Source: an uncultured Clostridia bacterium (GTDB lineage Bacteria > Bacillota > Clostridia > TANB77 > CAG-508). From it: a DNA stretch of 42,601 bases. The stretch covers positions 1 through 42,601 of the forward strand of contig CALXWV010000008.1 of the NCBI GenBank assembly GCA_944392515.1, given 5' to 3'. The notes under the pieces were generated by a model, which saw only the letters and a list, made by a program, of their open reading frames with translations, made no database searches and was not told the origin of the DNA. Position 1 is the stretch's first letter. Each line of letters opens with the position of its first letter. The position numbers and the translations under genes are program-made. This document shows positions 23,843-31,314 of this stretch, piece after piece.

Positions 23843-25205
23843 CCTTTATAATTTGTTTTATTGTTTCCCAATTTCCAATTTTCTTTTTATATGGTAACCA
23901 TGCATATTGACAGCCTTGTCTATGGTGGTCATTTTTATCTTCTGGCTGATTATTTTCATCCCAGCTATATACATCTGATTCTTGTAAATAATCTGTACAT
24001 TCGTCCAGTATTAGAAAATCTAATGTACTTTGCCAACTTTGTTCTAACTGTATTCTTGTAATATTTTTTGTTTTTTTCCATGAAGGTTCAAAATTATAAA
24101 TACAATGTATTTTATTCTTCATCTTCCTGGCTTCCATAATAGTTCCGCTATCAGCACTATCTATAAAAGCTGTCCTAGCAAATCCCCATTCTTCTTTAAA
24201 TTCTTCCATAAACTGCAAAATCCATTTGACCGCATCAGACGGTGCAAATGGATTGTCTCTATTTTTATTATTAAATCCTCTTTCTTTTAATAAAACACAT
24301 TTATTGTCATTCGTTATTCCTATTCCTTCAATGGTTAATTTATCATGTGTTTTTCTTGAATATGAGGTATCACATCCTACACTAAATAACTTAAATTTTA
24401 ATTGTTTAGCTTGAATTCTATTTATAATGATTTCTTTCTTTATATCAAATATAAGTCCTGTAGCTTTCCCTCTAAGTCCCAGTATTTTATTTTTATAAAG
24501 TTTAGTTCCTTTAGGTACAGATTCTATAATACTTTTCTTTTTTTCTTCAGTTAAGCTAAGATTATTATCAAAATCAAAATACCACCATGTCCAGTCATCT
24601 GTTTGTGGTTGATCTAACATTTTTAATAATTCTGTTGGTGCATCATTTTTGTATTTTTCAATTGGCCTAGATTTGTTTACAAATTGTGAGTAACATTCTA
24701 AATTTGGATCATCAGGATTTAATGTACATAACCTATAATCACAACGCATAAATATCTCTCTTACAAAGTCCATATCTGCTATATTAAACTCATCTATAAA
24801 TATACATCCATATTGACCACCAAGTACCTTTTTCCATCTAGTCTTATTATCATATCCAACTATATATATAACTTTTACTCCATTAGGTGTATGATACAAA
24901 ATATGTGGTAAAGAATGTATTCCTTTACCACTTGCATTATACTCAATAAGGCCACCGTCTTTAAAATCTCCAAAAATGTCTATTAAGCCATAATCTTTAT
25001 TTATTATATTTTTTTCTATTGTACCTAAATCTAACCCTGCAATTATATGCAATTTTTTAGGGCTTTCAGCTACTTTTAGCATAAATTTAGGAATTGCTAC
25101 AGTAGTCTTTCCTGCAAATGTAGTACCCTCAAGAAATTCTGCACTAGCTTCATGTTCCATAAAATCCAGGTATTTTTCTGATAAAGGAAATTCCTCATTT
25201 TCCAT
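23823..25205 (-). CDS. terL: Terminase large subunit
   Basis: About 460 residues from ATG 25205 (GAGGTG 6 nt upstream); a GTG 9 nt further up is possible. Walker A is GTTFAGKTT near residue 30. Walker B is GCIFIDEFN near 140, with coupling motif CDYRLCTLNPDDPN. The RNase H-like nuclease domain has acidic residues in SVGCDTSYSRKTHDK, TAFIDSADSGTIMEARK and EDKNDHHRQG. This is the Terminase_3/PBSX type that cuts and pumps DNA into procapsids. It overlaps TerS by 11 nt. Confidence 0.92.
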   Translation of the reverse strand: MENEEFPLSEKYLDFMEHEASAEFLEGTTFAGKTTVAIPKFMLKVAESPKKLHIIAGLDLGTIEKNIINKDYGLIDIFGDFKDGGLIEYNASGKGIHSLPHILYHTPNGVKVIYIVGYDNKTRWKKVLGGQYGCIFIDEFNIADMDFVREIFMRCDYRLCTLNPDDPNLECYSQFVNKSRPIEKYKNDAPTELLKMLDQPQTDDWTWWYFDFDNNLSLTEEKKKSIIESVPKGTKLYKNKILGLRGKATGLIFDIKKEIIINRIQAKQLKFKLFSVGCDTSYSRKTHDKLTIEGIGITNDNKCVLLKERGFNNKNRDNPFAPSDAVKWILQFMEEFKEEWGFARTAFIDSADSGTIMEARKMKNKIHCIYNFEPSWKKTKNITRIQLEQSWQSTLDFLILDECTDYLQESDVYSWDENNQPEDKNDHHRQGCQYAWLPYKKKIGNWETIKQIIKDADKDE

Positions 25206-25857
25206 CTTGAACACCTCGATTTCTCAATTGTCTTCCTATACTTTCTAATAATTTTGTATTTTTCTTAAAAGCAATTTCATTTGGTTTCTCTACTATAGAA
25301 CCTTTGTCACATTCTATTTTATATAACAAATCTAAATGCCTTCTTTTACTCTCTTGAACTCTTGTAAGGCCATCCTCAATTCTATTAATCAAAAATAAAG
25401 TATTCTGTATTTCTGTACTAGTTCCATCTCCAGATTTACTCATTTTTACTATTGTCATATCTCGTTGCTTGCTCTTTAGTTCCTGTATTCTACTTAACAT
25501 TCTTTTTTCTCTAATTGTAAGGAGCTTTAATTCTTGTAATATTGTTTCTTTAGTTCCTTGAGAATTTCCTTTTAAAATTGCTTTTTCATCTGCATCTAAG
25601 ACAGTATCAAATATTTTTTCAAATTCTCCTGTTTTTACTGAATTTTTATTTTTCTTTGGTGGATGTCCACCTTTATTTCCTTTTGCATTCTTGTTACCTT
25701 TTTGAGCAACACTTCTAAATTTTGGGTCCCTTTTTAATTTATTTTTTTGTATAAAACTTATTAATTGACTGTGTGTAATATTATTTTTAGTTTCTATCTC
25801 TTTATATTTTAGTCCTGATAAATAATCATTTTTTATATTTTCTTCTTGTTGTGTCAA
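25195..25857 (-). CDS. terS: Terminase small subunit
   Basis: 220 residues: an N-terminal HTH (LSGLKYKEIETKNNITHSQLISFIQKNK), a basic Gly/Asn/Lys segment (KGNKNAKGNKGGHPPKKNKN) and a helical oligomerisation part, as in the PBSX-type (YqaS) TerS that recognises the packaging site. The only in-frame start is TTG 25857, 13 nt from GGAGG. An ATG at 25863 has ideal spacing but runs into TGA after two codons. One added T in the TT at 25856-25857 would give MSLTQQEEN, a typical TerS start, so a lost base is likely. Confidence 0.82.
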   Translation of the reverse strand: MTQQEENIKNDYLSGLKYKEIETKNNITHSQLISFIQKNKLKRDPKFRSVAQKGNKNAKGNKGGHPPKKNKNSVKTGEFEKIFDTVLDADEKAILKGNSQGTKETILQELKLLTIREKRMLSRIQELKSKQRDMTIVKMSKSGDGTSTEIQNTLFLINRIEDGLTRVQESKRRHLDLLYKIECDKGSIVEKPNEIAFKKNTKLLESIGRQLRNRGVQDGK

Positions 25858-25877
25858 CTCATGTCACCCACCTCCAG

Positions 25878-27083
25878 CTATTCATCTAATATTGCCTTGT
25901 TTCCAGTTAGTTTTTCCCATCGCTTAATTATTACATCACAATATTTTGAATCAAGTTCCATCATATAGCATATTCTATTAGTCTGCTCTGCAGCTATTAA
26001 TGTTGTTCCGCTTCCTCCAAATAAATCTAAAATTATATCTTCTATTTTGCTACTATTTTTTATAGCCTCTACCACTAAATCTACTGGTTTCATTGTAGGA
26101 TGTAAATCATTTTTCTTTGTTCTCTCTATATCCCAAATATCAAAGTTACTTCTATCTCCATAAAATATATGTGATGCAAACCACCCATAGACAATAGGTT
26201 CATATTTACTCATATAATCACTATTAGATAAAGTATGATTTCCTTTATTCCAGATAATTAAAGCTTTATACCTATTATTTAGTTTATCTAATGCTCTAAA
26301 AATATAGTCTAATCCTAATCTATAAAAGCATACATAATAAGCACCCTTATCATACTCTTTTATGATTTCAAACATCTTTAAAATAAATCTATCGCCATCT
26401 TCTCTACTCATGTTATCATTTTTTATTTTTCCATGTATAGAATTAAAACTCTTACTTCCATCAGCATGCACATTTCCTTCAAAATTCATTAGATAAGGCG
26501 GATCAGTAAACACCATATCAGCCTTATTATTATTCATCAATTTATTAACATCGTCTTTTACGGTACTATCTCCACACATTAATCTATGTCTTCCTAATAC
26601 CCATACATCTCCAGGTTTACTAATTGGTTCTTCTATTTCATTTAATGCTTGTTCAACATCAAAATCGTCTTCTTTTGAACCTTCTATATCTTGTAAAATG
26701 TCATCTATTTCGTCAAAATCAAATCCTGTAATATCCAAATCTATCTCTGTTTGTTTTAATTCCTCTAGCAATGCTTCCAATTTTTCATTGTCCCATTCTC
26801 CACTTATTTTATTCAGAGCTATATTCAATGCCTTTTCTCTTGTTTTATCTAAATCAACAATATTACATTCAATTTCAGTATATCCTATATCCTTCAATAC
26901 TTTTAATCTCTGATGTCCTCCAATTACAGTCATATCCTTATTTACTATTACTGGAGCTACATATCCAAATTCTACAATACTTCTTTTGATCTTCTTGTAT
27001 TCTTCATCCTCTGGTTTTAAATCTTTTCTTGGATTGTATTCTGCTGGCTTTAGCTTTTCTATTTTTATTTTTTGGATATTCAT
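25878..27083 (-). CDS. ParB-domain DNA adenine methyltransferase
   Basis: About 401 residues from ATG 27083 (AGAGGAG 7 nt upstream); a longer reading to 27155 has no ribosome site. Residues 1-100 are a ParB/Srx-like domain (NPRKDL, VIGGHQRLKVLKDIGY). Then come the N6-adenine or N4-cytosine methylase motifs: DPPY at 194-197 and DLFGGSGTTLIAAEQTNR near the C-terminus, the beta-class order. No restriction gene is nearby. Solitary methylases beside TerS are common in siphophages and may protect phage DNA or mark the packaging site. Confidence 0.88.
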   Translation of the reverse strand: MNIQKIKIEKLKPAEYNPRKDLKPEDEEYKKIKRSIVEFGYVAPVIVNKDMTVIGGHQRLKVLKDIGYTEIECNIVDLDKTREKALNIALNKISGEWDNEKLEALLEELKQTEIDLDITGFDFDEIDDILQDIEGSKEDDFDVEQALNEIEEPISKPGDVWVLGRHRLMCGDSTVKDDVNKLMNNNKADMVFTDPPYLMNFEGNVHADGSKSFNSIHGKIKNDNMSREDGDRFILKMFEIIKEYDKGAYYVCFYRLGLDYIFRALDKLNNRYKALIIWNKGNHTLSNSDYMSKYEPIVYGWFASHIFYGDRSNFDIWDIERTKKNDLHPTMKPVDLVVEAIKNSSKIEDIILDLFGGSGTTLIAAEQTNRICYMMELDSKYCDVIIKRWEKLTGNKAILDE

Positions 27084-27199
27084 TGCTTGACTCCTCTTTA
27101 AAACATTTATTTTTATATCTACACATATCGCATTTACGCAATATACATCTTGCATAATTCATACTCATAACCTTCTTTTGTTTTATTTTTTAACGCTAA

Positions 27200-27232
27200 A
27201 AAGAGCTACTAGCATTCATCTAGTAACTCTTT
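27200..27232 (-). terminator. Leader hairpin before the late genes
   Basis: AAAGAG (27200-27205) with CTCTTT (27227-27232) and ACTAG (27208-27212) with CTAGT (27220-27224) form an interrupted 11-bp stem. On the minus strand CTCTTTTT follows. It lies 60 nt after the candidate late promoter and 115 nt before the methylase start. It can act as the end of the early transcript or as an attenuator. Confidence 0.65.
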
Positions 27233-27292
27233 AAAGCTAACATTTAATTTACAAAGGAGGAAAAAAGACTTTTTTACTTTTTTACCAATACT

Positions 27293-27321
27293 AATGTAAC
27301 ATGCCTATTTCAAAATTTCAA
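27293..27321 (-). promoter_or_regulatory. Candidate late promoter
   Basis: Minus strand TTGAAA (27316-27321), a 17-nt spacer and TACATT (27293-27298). It lies directly after the DUF1492 regulator gene and is the only good promoter before the 22-kb late block. A second TTGAAA 10 nt downstream overlaps it. The region 27084-27340 holds only this promoter and the leader hairpin. Confidence 0.6.
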
Positions 27322-27340
27322 GGGTTGATTTTTTTCCCGT

Positions 27341-27805
27341 CTACATAAAATGTATAGCTCTTGCTCCAAAATATCTTATTGCAAATTCCTTTAATGCTTT
27401 TTTTTTGATATTATTTATGGTTTTTGTACTCTCTTGACTATATCCTAAAATTTTTGCAATTTCATTTAAATTTTTTTTATGATCTGTTATGTATTTGCTT
27501 CTTAAGAATTTACATAATTCTTTATTTTCTTTATCTATGTCCTGTAAGATATCTTCTACTAGTTGCATATCTTCTTTTGTTTCGTTTATTTGTGCATTTA
27601 TATCCATAAGCTCATATATATCCTTCATAACATCTTCTGAGTAATCAAATTTTTGTATTGCTGGCCTGCTATAATCTATTCCTGACAATTCAGCTGGTAT
27701 GCCTTTTTCAATTATTTTACTTTTTCTTTTATTTAAGGTTTGTAATGCAAAATATAATTTCCTATGTGCTTTTAAAATTTCTTCACATTCATCAATATAG
27801 TTCAT
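27341..27805 (-). CDS. DUF1492/ArpU-like late transcription regulator
   Basis: 154 residues: a helical N-terminal part with SGIDYSRPAIQKFDYSEDVMKDIYELMDINAQIN, and a C-terminal sigma-region-4-like HTH (NLNEIAKILGYSQESTKTINNIKKKALKEFA). The N-terminal DYS(R)P segment is typical of DUF1492, the family of RinA/ArpU-like activators that switch on late genes of Gram-positive siphophages. The position, last early gene and next to the late promoter, is where these activators sit. GGAGGT precedes the ATG. Confidence 0.82.
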   Translation of the reverse strand: MNYIDECEEILKAHRKLYFALQTLNKRKSKIIEKGIPAELSGIDYSRPAIQKFDYSEDVMKDIYELMDINAQINETKEDMQLVEDILQDIDKENKELCKFLRSKYITDHKKNLNEIAKILGYSQESTKTINNIKKKALKEFAIRYFGARAIHFM

Positions 27806-27821
27806 TCACTTACCTCCAATT

Positions 27822-27989
27822 TTATCTTTTAAATGTCTTATAGTAATCTAGACCTTTTTGAGTTTTTATACTGATACCTTTTGTTTTCACTAGTCTTCTA
27901 TATTGCTTTTCTGTTAATACCATATCTTTATGTGTATCTCTAATTATTATGCCTTTTTCTAATTCCCAATCTTTTAATCTCTGTGCCAT
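27822..27989 (-). CDS. Small basic protein, 55 aa, unknown
   Basis: Starts MAQRLKDWELEKGIIIRDTH behind AGGAGGTG and ends LDYYKTFKR; strongly basic, no cysteines or membrane helix. Overlap-free packing between the 88-aa gene and the late regulator and a strong ribosome site support it as a real early gene. No family recognised. Confidence 0.65.
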   Translation of the reverse strand: MAQRLKDWELEKGIIIRDTHKDMVLTEKQYRRLVKTKGISIKTQKGLDYYKTFKR

Positions 27990-27991
27990 AT

Positions 27992-28258
27992 TTATTCACC
28001 TCCTAACAATTTAATTTCAACATCACAACTATAACAAATATTTAACTTACCAGCAGTTAATCTTCTGTTTGTTTCTGTTATTGTTATCTTTTTGCCTTCA
28101 TTTTTTAATTTTGTCATTAATTTTTTTGCACCGTCATTTGTCCTTTCAACTTCATATTCTAAATTTTCTAACAAATCAAAAATCATTTCATTTATTTGCT
28201 TTGTATAACTCTCGTGAAGTTCTTTCATATTCTTACCATAAGCTAAAACCATACTCAT
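27992..28258 (-). CDS. Early protein, 88 aa, unknown
   Basis: MSMVLAYGKNMKELHESYTKQINEMIFDLLENLEYEVERTND, then a basic segment and the end KLNICYSCDVEIKLLGGE with a CxxC-like pair (C-Y-S-C). The ATG is 12 nt from GGAG; an in-frame ATG two codons later is possible. It lies in the early operon of small genes. I see no family. Confidence 0.6.
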   Translation of the reverse strand: MSMVLAYGKNMKELHESYTKQINEMIFDLLENLEYEVERTNDGAKKLMTKLKNEGKKITITETNRRLTAGKLNICYSCDVEIKLLGGE

Positions 28259-28291
28259 TTCAAATTTTATCTCCTTTATTTGTAATTTACC

Positions 28292-28423
28292 TTAAAATAA
28301 TCCTATAAACCAAATTAGTAAAAACCACATTGGCCATCCATCTTTAAATAAAAAACACATTGATCCTATAAAAAGTAACCAAATGATTGTCCAAATTATA
28401 TAAAATTTATTTTTTTCATCCAT
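28292..28423 (-). CDS. Small membrane protein, 43 aa
   Basis: MDEKNKFYIIWTIIWLLFIGSMCFLF, a short DGWPMW turn and WFLLIWFIGLF: two tryptophan-rich membrane helices in a hairpin. AAGGAG lies 9 nt before the ATG. Tiny two-helix proteins in early operons can be superinfection or lysis modulators, but nothing here proves a role. Confidence 0.65.
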   Translation of the reverse strand: MDEKNKFYIIWTIIWLLFIGSMCFLFKDGWPMWFLLIWFIGLF

Positions 28424-28426
28424 ATT

Positions 28427-28810
28427 TTATTCTCCTTTCTCTTTTGCTTGTTTCGCAAAATATTGCTTTATATAATTTCTATTCCATAACATATTTTCTC
28501 CAAATGCTATTTTTATATCTACTGTAACCTTTTCAATATATTCTGCCATTAAATCTATTTGCTTATCTTTTTGTTGCAATTCTAGCAAATTATTACTTAT
28601 GTCTATACTTTGTTTATTAATTGTTGCTTTTAGCTCTTCATTCTCTTTTTTGTGTTCTTCATTTATTTGTTTTTGTCTTGTATAGTCTTGTAGTATATGT
28701 TCTATTGCTTTTATTGTTTTATTTACATCTATTGTTTTACTTATACTTGGAATCCAACCATGTCCTTTTAAAAATTTAAGTAAATCTTTTATTTTTTCTA
28801 TTTCATTTAT
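28427..28810 (-). CDS. Coiled-coil early protein, about 127 aa, start codon lost or non-canonical
   Basis: An open frame of 127 codons (IEKIKDLLKFLKGHGWIPS, a long central coiled coil with ENEELKATINKQSID, basic end) that has no ATG, GTG or TTG near its 5' end. AAGGAGG lies upstream. The nearest ATG (28808) is out of frame and stops after two codons (ATG AAA TAG). Adding one A to that run gives ATG AAA ATA GAA and joins the frame. It is also in frame with the upstream gene across its TAA. A base lost from the A run is the simplest reading; an ATA start at 28810 is the alternative. Function unknown. Confidence 0.6.
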   Translation of the reverse strand: MNEIEKIKDLLKFLKGHGWIPSISKTIDVNKTIKAIEHILQDYTRQKQINEEHKKENEELKATINKQSIDISNNLLELQQKDKQIDLMAEYIEKVTVDIKIAFGENMLWNRNYIKQYFAKQAKEKGE

Positions 28811-28816
28811 ATATAG

Positions 28817-29101
28817 TTATTCCTCCTTCTTTTTAGGATTTCCATTATTTATTATTTTAATTTCTAGTGTATCATCATTCCAAAAATGTCTATCATATAA
28901 TTCAAAATTGTTATTATTATCTTGTCCACAATGTTCTTCTATTAAATCATCACATAGTGTATTAGTTAATGAAAAATACCATTTCTTTTCTCCCATATCT
29001 TCAAACATAGGTTTTTCAATTTCTTTTTCTAATACATATAAATTCCCATATTTATCTACTTTTGCATTTTGTAATAATTTTATAAATTTTTCTTTATCCA
29101 A
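28817..29101 (-). CDS. Early protein, 94 aa, unknown
   Basis: MDKEKFIKLLQNAKVDKYGNLYVLEKE, then EKKWYFSLTNTLCDDLIEEHCGQDNNNNFELYDRHFWNDDTLEIKII. Acidic and probably globular, with a basic end NPKKKEE. The ribosome site is weak but the spacing to the 46-aa gene is short. The end of the gene supplies AAGGAGG for the next one. No family recognised. Confidence 0.6.
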   Translation of the reverse strand: MDKEKFIKLLQNAKVDKYGNLYVLEKEIEKPMFEDMGEKKWYFSLTNTLCDDLIEEHCGQDNNNNFELYDRHFWNDDTLEIKIINNGNPKKKEE

Positions 29102-29106
29102 TTAAA

Positions 29107-29247
29107 TCACTCCTCTTTTTCATAGTTATCACAAATATATACATTATCTATTTTTCTTCCTCTATCCATAGTTACACACCAATTGTTTTCAAAACATTCT
29201 TTTTTGTGTTTACAAGATTTACAATATTTAAAACTTTCTTCACTCAT
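29107..29247 (-). CDS. Cys-rich 46-aa protein, probable zinc finger
   Basis: MSEESFKYCKSCKHKKECFENNWCVTM... with Cys at YCKSC, KECF and NWC, then VYICDNYEKEE. The C-x2-C and two further Cys fit one metal site. The ATG overlaps the preceding stop as ATGA. It is one of three adjacent Cys-rich small genes. Similar short proteins occur in many clostridial phages without known function. Confidence 0.7.
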   Translation of the reverse strand: MSEESFKYCKSCKHKKECFENNWCVTMDRGRKIDNVYICDNYEKEE

Positions 29248-29453
29248 CTTTTATTATCTCCTAATTTTCTCCCACAAATTGGGCAATAGCTTATACTGAT
29301 ACATTCTCCAGTCATCCTAATTGGCTTTATTTCTAAATAGTAAATGTTTTTGTCGAGCATATTAGTTCCAATAACTACAGTCATTCTTTGATTTTTTCTA
29401 AGTTTTCTTTGTCCTTCATTTGTTAATTCATCCACTTCACAAAATTTACACAT
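29244..29453 (-). CDS. Cys-rich zinc-ribbon protein, 69 aa
   Basis: From ATG 29453 (GGAGG 7 nt upstream) it reads MCKFCEVDELTNEGQRKLRKN and ends ISISYCPICGRKLGDNKR: CxxC at both ends, a treble-clef or ribbon zinc site. An upstream ATG at 29483 would add ten basic residues but lacks a ribosome site. The CPICGRKL ending is common in small phage zinc proteins. Binding target unknown. Confidence 0.72.
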   Translation of the reverse strand: MCKFCEVDELTNEGQRKLRKNQRMTVVIGTNMLDKNIYYLEIKPIRMTGECISISYCPICGRKLGDNKR

Positions 29454-29463
29454 ATATTTCCTC

Positions 29464-29637
29464 CTAATTTTCTTTATTTTCAATTATCTTTAATCCATTA
29501 AACTTTGCAATTTGTAATTCTTCTTTAGTTATCCATTTTTGCCATTTTCCACATTCTCCACAATATAATCCCCTTCTCTGCCCTTGTATTTCTACAAATA
29601 ATTTATTACTTCCACACTTATTACATTTATCTAACAT
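29464..29637 (-). CDS. Zinc-ribbon protein, 57 aa
   Basis: MLDKCNKCGSNKLFVEIQGQ, then YCGECGKWQKWITKEELQ: two CxxC knuckles 23 residues apart, a zinc ribbon. The ribosome site GGAGG is 10 nt before the ATG. It begins one nucleotide after the upstream stop and ends just before the ribosome site of the next Cys-rich gene. Too short for usual length filters. Possibly binds nucleic acid. Confidence 0.72.
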   Translation of the reverse strand: MLDKCNKCGSNKLFVEIQGQRRGLYCGECGKWQKWITKEELQIAKFNGLKIIENKEN

Positions 29638-29638
29638 A

Positions 29639-29899
29639 TTATTTATCCTCCAAACTTTTCTTTAAAACTTCTAATAATTTAATCCAACATATTTTATCGC
29701 ATTTATCTCCATAGCTTATTGGATTTTCTATATCTCTTACCATTACTTGTTTATCTTTTTTAGTGATTAAGTTTAAATTCTTGGTTATAATCTCACAAGT
29801 CCATTGAACAATATATGTTTGTCTTCCTAACGCATACCTTTCTGCACTTACTAACATTGCAGACATATCTTCTATATTTCCATTAAAATTAATTTGCAT
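29639..29899 (-). CDS. Conserved phage early protein, 86 aa, unknown
   Basis: MQINFNGNIEDMSAMLVSAERYALGRQTYIVQWTCEII is a pattern I have seen repeatedly in small early proteins of clostridial phages (the SAERYALGR segment), but with no function assigned. The end is helical and charged (LLEVLKKSLEDK). GGAGG is 8 nt before the ATG. It is embedded in the early operon. Confidence 0.65.
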   Translation of the reverse strand: MQINFNGNIEDMSAMLVSAERYALGRQTYIVQWTCEIITKNLNLITKKDKQVMVRDIENPISYGDKCDKICWIKLLEVLKKSLEDK

Positions 29900-29901
29900 T
29901 A

Positions 29902-30411
29902 TTAATCCTCCAATAATTTATTAAATAACTTTATAAAATCTTCTTTATAATCTTGATTTATAAAATAATCATAATAATAGCCTTTATTAGTTTCTCTAGC
30001 TATTTTATATTCTGCTATTTTCTCAATTGCATCTTTTATTTTTTGTTTTGGTATGTCATTTTTATTATCTAAATAAACTTGTTTTAAATCTACAAATTTA
30101 CCTTCCTCTATTTCTATAAGATATTTATTTTTATCTATCTGTACTAAATCATTTTTTGTAATAAAATATGTATTTTCATATCCATAATCATATTCTGACC
30201 TTACAACTTTTAATTTTCTATTTTCTTTTTCTAATTTCATTATTTTTGCTTTGTCTTTCTCCTGCTCTCGTAATAAATTTAAAAACATAAGTACAATTGG
30301 TTGCCCTAGAGAAACAATTTCTAATGCTGTTTCAGTTTTACTACTTTTTTCAATAATTTTATCTAGTTCATACTCCAAATTTTTTATTATTCTTTCTCTG
30401 TCACTCATCAT
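29902..30411 (-). CDS. Early protein, 169 aa, unknown
   Basis: From ATG 30411 (GAGGTGG just upstream); a start at 30435 without a good ribosome site would add MKRKRGGL. Two parts: a coiled-coil N-terminal third (ERIIKNLEYELDKIIEK...EQEKDKAKIMKLEKENRKL) and a beta/alpha C-terminal part (YLIEIEEGKFVDLKQVYLDNKNDIPKQKIKDAIEKI, YYYDYFINQDYKEDF). No catalytic motif is seen. It may be a DNA-metabolism or host-takeover factor; nothing supports a specific claim. Confidence 0.6.
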   Translation of the reverse strand: MMSDRERIIKNLEYELDKIIEKSSKTETALEIVSLGQPIVLMFLNLLREQEKDKAKIMKLEKENRKLKVVRSEYDYGYENTYFITKNDLVQIDKNKYLIEIEEGKFVDLKQVYLDNKNDIPKQKIKDAIEKIAEYKIARETNKGYYYDYFINQDYKEDFIKLFNKLLED

Positions 30412-30440
30412 CAAACCACCTCTCTTTCTCTTCATGTCTC

Positions 30441-30542
30441 TTAAATAAATTGTATAAAATTGCTAATATTAAGCAGTAAGTAAAAAATGTACCGTAATAA
30501 AAACAAAAATATTCTTGCTATAATTTGCATAACTTCTACCAT
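30441..30542 (-). CDS. Very small membrane protein, 33 aa
   Basis: MVEVMQIIARIFLFLLRYIFYLLLNISNFIQFI behaves as one long hydrophobic helix with two arginines. AAGGAGG is 8 nt before the ATG. It is short enough that it could be spurious, but the strong ribosome site and the gap it fills argue for it. Confidence 0.5.
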   Translation of the reverse strand: MVEVMQIIARIFLFLLRYIFYLLLNISNFIQFI

Positions 30543-30556
30543 AAAACTATACCTCC

Positions 30557-30910
30557 TTAAATTTCTTTTATTTTTAAATTAAACTTGTCCTCAAAGACTT
30601 TTTTCTTTGTTATATATTCTTTTGTTTTAAAACCTTTAACATCTATTACATCCGATGTGCCATTAGAATTAAATACTATAAAATCAGCTTTATATTTTAA
30701 TCCTGGTGCTAGTATAAATATAGGCTGCAAACAAAATCCTTTAATTTCTCCGCTCTGCAGCCTTAATTTCAGTTCCTGGTAGTACTCCGCTTCCTTTTTA
30801 CTATCAAATGTATGTCCATCGATAGATGTTTTTATTGCTCCATATTTGCTTTTTCTTTTACTTTTTTCTTTGTATTCTTTATATTGATCAATACTCCAAT
30901 GTTCTTGCAT
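30557..30910 (-). CDS. DUF1064 (VRR/Holliday-junction-like) phage nuclease
   Basis: 117 residues with the DUF1064 pattern: KSKYGAIKTSIDGHTFDSKKEAEYY, GEIKGFCLQPIFIL, YKADFIVF and VIDVKGFKTKEYITKKKVFE. The E (SKKEA), D (KADF), D-x-K (DVKG) residues form a PD-(D/E)XK nuclease site. Members lie in replication modules of siphophages and are thought to process recombination or replication intermediates. AAAGGAG is 7 nt before the ATG. Confidence 0.85.
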   Translation of the reverse strand: MQEHWSIDQYKEYKEKSKRKSKYGAIKTSIDGHTFDSKKEAEYYQELKLRLQSGEIKGFCLQPIFILAPGLKYKADFIVFNSNGTSDVIDVKGFKTKEYITKKKVFEDKFNLKIKEI

Positions 30911-30913
30911 ACA

Positions 30914-31300
30914 TTACTCCTTTGGCATTTCAAACTTAAAAGGTGTCATTGAAAATTCTTGATATTGCTTTGCCATTTCTTCTTGTGCATCATTATTTGT
31001 ACATTGAAATAATTTGAATGATTGATATGCCGACACTATCATTTTTAGTACTTCTTTTGCTCTTTCTTCTGTCTTATATTGGCCTAAAATTGTATTATCT
31101 CCATTATCAAAATAAACATATATTCCATAACCTTCAATATCTTCCACACTTATTCTCATTGTTTCTTTTATAACAGAATCAAAGATATCTAATCCCATAT
31201 TTTTAATTAATTCTTTTTGTCTTTCATTATCGATATACATTATTTCTCTTATATTATTAAAATTTATAATTTTCTTTCTATCTTGACTTACTATTATCAT
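30914..31300 (-). CDS. Early protein, about 128 aa, paralogue of the next gene
   Basis: From ATG 31300 (AAAGGAG 8 nt upstream); a GTG at 31318 is in frame but precedes the ribosome site. It starts MIIVSQDRKKIINFNNIREIM and carries YVYFDNGDNTILGQYKTEERAKEVLKMIVSAYQ. The frame SQDK...LGxYxTEERAxxxLxxxxxxY recurs in the 80-aa protein upstream in the operon, so the two arose by duplication. Such proteins are frequent in clostridial phages; function unknown. Confidence 0.65.
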   Translation of the reverse strand: MIIVSQDRKKIINFNNIREIMYIDNERQKELIKNMGLDIFDSVIKETMRISVEDIEGYGIYVYFDNGDNTILGQYKTEERAKEVLKMIVSAYQSFKLFQCTNNDAQEEMAKQYQEFSMTPFKFEMPKE

Positions 31301-31314
31301 GAAATTTACTCCTT

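Noticed and set aside
25878..27083. A restriction-modification system
   Set aside because: Only the methylase with a ParB domain is present; no endonuclease or specificity gene is adjacent.
28817..28819. Programmed read-through of TAA joining the 94-aa and 127-aa frames
   Set aside because: AAGGAGG lies at the junction and a near ATG misses the frame by one base, so a separate gene with a lost base is simpler.
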